Shown in pieces: positions 6,126-7,671 of a DNA stretch of 7,671 nucleotides (within the stretch, counting starts at the first letter, position 1; each line of letters opens with the position of its first letter). The translations under genes were made by a program, and so were the position numbers. Where the stretch lies: positions 1 through 7,671 of the forward strand of contig JAKAHL010000091.1 in assembly GCA_021815005.1 (NCBI GenBank), read 5' to 3'. The DNA is from Chloroflexota bacterium (GTDB taxonomy: Bacteria; Chloroflexota; Limnocylindria; Limnocylindrales; CSP1-4). A model generated the notes under the pieces. It ran no database searches and was not told the DNA's origin. It worked only from the letters and a program-made list of their open reading frames with translations.

Positions 6126-7671
6126 GTGAAGAAAGTCAGGCTCACCGTCAACCGGCACCCGGTCGAGGTGCTCGCACAGGACCGGGACACGGTCCTGCTC
6201 GACGTCGTCCGCGAGGAGCTCGGCCTGACCGGCACCAAGCAGTCGTGCGACCGGAAGGGCCAGTGCGGCACCTGCATGGTCCAGGTGAACGGCAAGGCCG
6301 TGCTCTCGTGCATCACCAGGGTCGAGGACCTCGACGGGGCCGAGATCACCACGATCGAGGGCCTGGGCACGCCGGACCGCCCGGGGCTGATCCAGGAGGC
6401 GTTCGTCCTGGCGGGCGCCGTCCAGTGCGGCTTCTGCACGCCGGGCATGATCGTCACGGCCGACGAGCTGCTCCGCCACAACCCGGACCCGACCCGGGAC
6501 GAGGTGAAGCGCGCCCTCCGCCGCAACCTGTGCCGCTGCACGGGCTACGTCAAGATCATCGACGGCGTGCAGCTGGCCGGGAAGTTCCTGCGCGGCGAGG
6601 CCACGCCCGCGGACTACACCCCGCCCGCGGACGCCCCGCTCATCGGCACCTCGTTCCCGCGGCCCTCCGCGATGGCCAAGGCCACGGGCACCGCCACCTT
6701 CGGCGCGGACATCCGCATGCCCGGCGCGCTCGAGATCGCCGTGACCCGGGCGCCCGTCGGCCACGCGCTGATCAGGAGCGTGGACACCTCGGCCGCCGAG
6801 GGGATGCCGGGCGTCGCCGGTGTCATGACCGCCAGGGACATCCGGGGCACCAACCGGCTCAAGTACCAGGTCGCGGACCGCCCGGTCCTGTGCGACACCA
6901 AGGTGCGCCTCCTGGGCGACGCCATCGCCATCGTCGCGGCCGACACCCGTGAGCACGCGCTCGCCGCCGCCGAGGCCGTCCGGGTCGAGTACGACGTGCT
7001 GCCGCTGCTCGACACGCCGGCCAAGGCCATGGCGCCGGGCGCCCCGCAGCTCCACGACGAGCTGCCCAACCTGTGCTACGAGCAGCCGATCACGAAGGGC
7101 GATGCCGCCGCCGCGTTCGCCACGGCCGCCCACGAGATCACGGCGCACTTCACGACCCAGTTCGTGCACCAGTCGCCGATGGAGCCCGAGGTCAGCCTGG
7201 CCTGGATGGAGGGCCAGGGCGAGGACGCGGAGCTGGTCGTCCTGGGCCGGAGCATCAACATCCACCTCCACATGCAGACGCTCCAGGAGGCGCTCGGCTG
7301 GGAGAGCATCCGCTACGAGGAGCCTTTCTCGGGCGGGCAGTTCGGCATCAAGGTCGAGGTCATCACCGAGGGCATCGCGGGCGCCGCCGCGCTCCACTTC
7401 AACCGCCCGGTGCGCTACGTGCCCAGCCTCGCCGAGTCGATGCTGATCACGTCCAAGCGCCACCCGTACGAGATCGACACCCGGCTCGCCTGCGACGCCG
7501 ACGGGAAGCTCACCGCCATGGCCATGGACATCACCGTGGACAACGGCGCCTACATGAGCCTCGGCCGGGTCATCGTCAACCGCTCGCTGCACATGCTGAC
7601 CAGCGCCTACAACGTGCCGAACCTGGCCGTCACCTCGCGCCTGGTGTACACGAACAACCCGTGGGGCAGAT
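6126..7671 (+). CDS. Fused [2Fe-2S]/molybdopterin hydroxylase (xanthine dehydrogenase/aldehyde oxidoreductase superfamily), 3'-partial
   Basis: The frame opens at GTG 6126 and is still open at the window end after 515 codons. GCGGAG (6115-6120) lies 5 nt upstream, which favours this start over an in-frame ATG at 6075. Residues 1-75 are a plant-type ferredoxin domain with Cys41, Cys47, Cys50 and Cys62. Residues about 85-155 are the second [2Fe-2S] domain with CGFC (101-104) and CRC (136-138). After a linker (about 155-180), TGTATFGADI (187-196) opens the aldehyde oxidase a/b hammerhead domain. The molybdopterin-binding domain starts near 315 and includes HQSPMEPEVSLAW (348-360) and GGQFGIK (403-409), a cofactor-contact loop. 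The remaining cofactor loops and the catalytic glutamate would lie beyond the window. Having both Fe-S domains and the large subunit in one chain, with no FAD domain between them, resembles Desulfovibrio Mop-type aldehyde oxidoreductases; any FAD subunit would be separate. It hydroxylates an unknown aldehyde, purine or aromatic heterocycle, passing electrons through the clusters. Confidence 0.93.
   Translation, partial: MKKVRLTVNRHPVEVLAQDRDTVLLDVVREELGLTGTKQSCDRKGQCGTCMVQVNGKAVLSCITRVEDLDGAEITTIEGLGTPDRPGLIQEAFVLAGAVQCGFCTPGMIVTADELLRHNPDPTRDEVKRALRRNLCRCTGYVKIIDGVQLAGKFLRGEATPADYTPPADAPLIGTSFPRPSAMAKATGTATFGADIRMPGALEIAVTRAPVGHALIRSVDTSAAEGMPGVAGVMTARDIRGTNRLKYQVADRPVLCDTKVRLLGDAIAIVAADTREHALAAAEAVRVEYDVLPLLDTPAKAMAPGAPQLHDELPNLCYEQPITKGDAAAAFATAAHEITAHFTTQFVHQSPMEPEVSLAWMEGQGEDAELVVLGRSINIHLHMQTLQEALGWESIRYEEPFSGGQFGIKVEVITEGIAGAAALHFNRPVRYVPSLAESMLITSKRHPYEIDTRLACDADGKLTAMAMDITVDNGAYMSLGRVIVNRSLHMLTSAYNVPNLAVTSRLVYTNNPWGR

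Noticed and set aside
5721..7592. A 623-codon open frame on the minus strand opposite the PPOX and molybdenum hydroxylase genes
   Set aside because: It has the same low-complexity Arg/Gly/Ala/Val/Asp composition, no recognisable motif, and spans two clear plus-strand genes and their spacer.

Overview
The window is about 7.7 kb of very GC-rich DNA (roughly 70% or more by eye). Coding frames carry G or C at nearly every third position, which is why long shadow frames appear on the opposite strand. The gene content suggests a high-GC Gram-positive-type bacterium: an Actinomycetota member, or a high-GC Chloroflexota lineage such as the Limnocylindria. This rests on an F420-type split-barrel protein of the Rv2061 family, a large CapA protein with an extra N-terminal domain, a YwiC-like membrane protein, TAnnnT-type -10 boxes and an apparently leaderless regulator. 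The assignment is inference; no rRNA or other marker gene is present.

Layout, left to right. (1) 3-1568 (+): C-terminal 521 codons of a CapA-type (PGA_cap) metallophosphatase-fold protein whose reading frame runs off the left edge. (2) 1569-1655: convergent intergenic spacer holding a perfect 22-bp direct repeat and GC-rich hairpins. (3) 1656-2441 (-): YwiC-like polytopic membrane protein. (4) 2442-2498: divergent promoter region, a small AT-rich island centred on the palindrome ATTATAAT, which gives a perfect -10 box on both strands. (5) 2499-3170 (+): winged-helix regulator of the COG2345/SufR-like kind with three C-terminal cysteines, starting where its transcript is predicted to start. 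(6) 3171-3381: hairpin, an operator-like TTGCG repeat cluster and a good sigma-70-type promoter. (7) 3382-5526 (+): complete type III glutamine synthetase (glnN). (8) 5539-5580: probable terminator. (9) 5611-5982 (+): small F420/flavin split-barrel (PPOX) protein. (10) 5983-6125: palindrome, hairpin and a GTACCCC repeat pair. (11) 6126-7671 (+): first 515 codons of a fused [2Fe-2S]/molybdopterin hydroxylase of the xanthine dehydrogenase/aldehyde oxidoreductase superfamily, running off the right edge.

The genes look like mostly independent transcription units, not one pathway. The only clear regulatory pair is the divergent YwiC-like gene and its neighbouring regulator, which share one promoter core. 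Glutamine synthetase III has its own promoter. The PPOX and molybdenum hydroxylase genes follow on the same strand but are separated by hairpins. I found no mobile element, CRISPR array, tRNA or rRNA. No stretch longer than about 210 bases lacks a gene.
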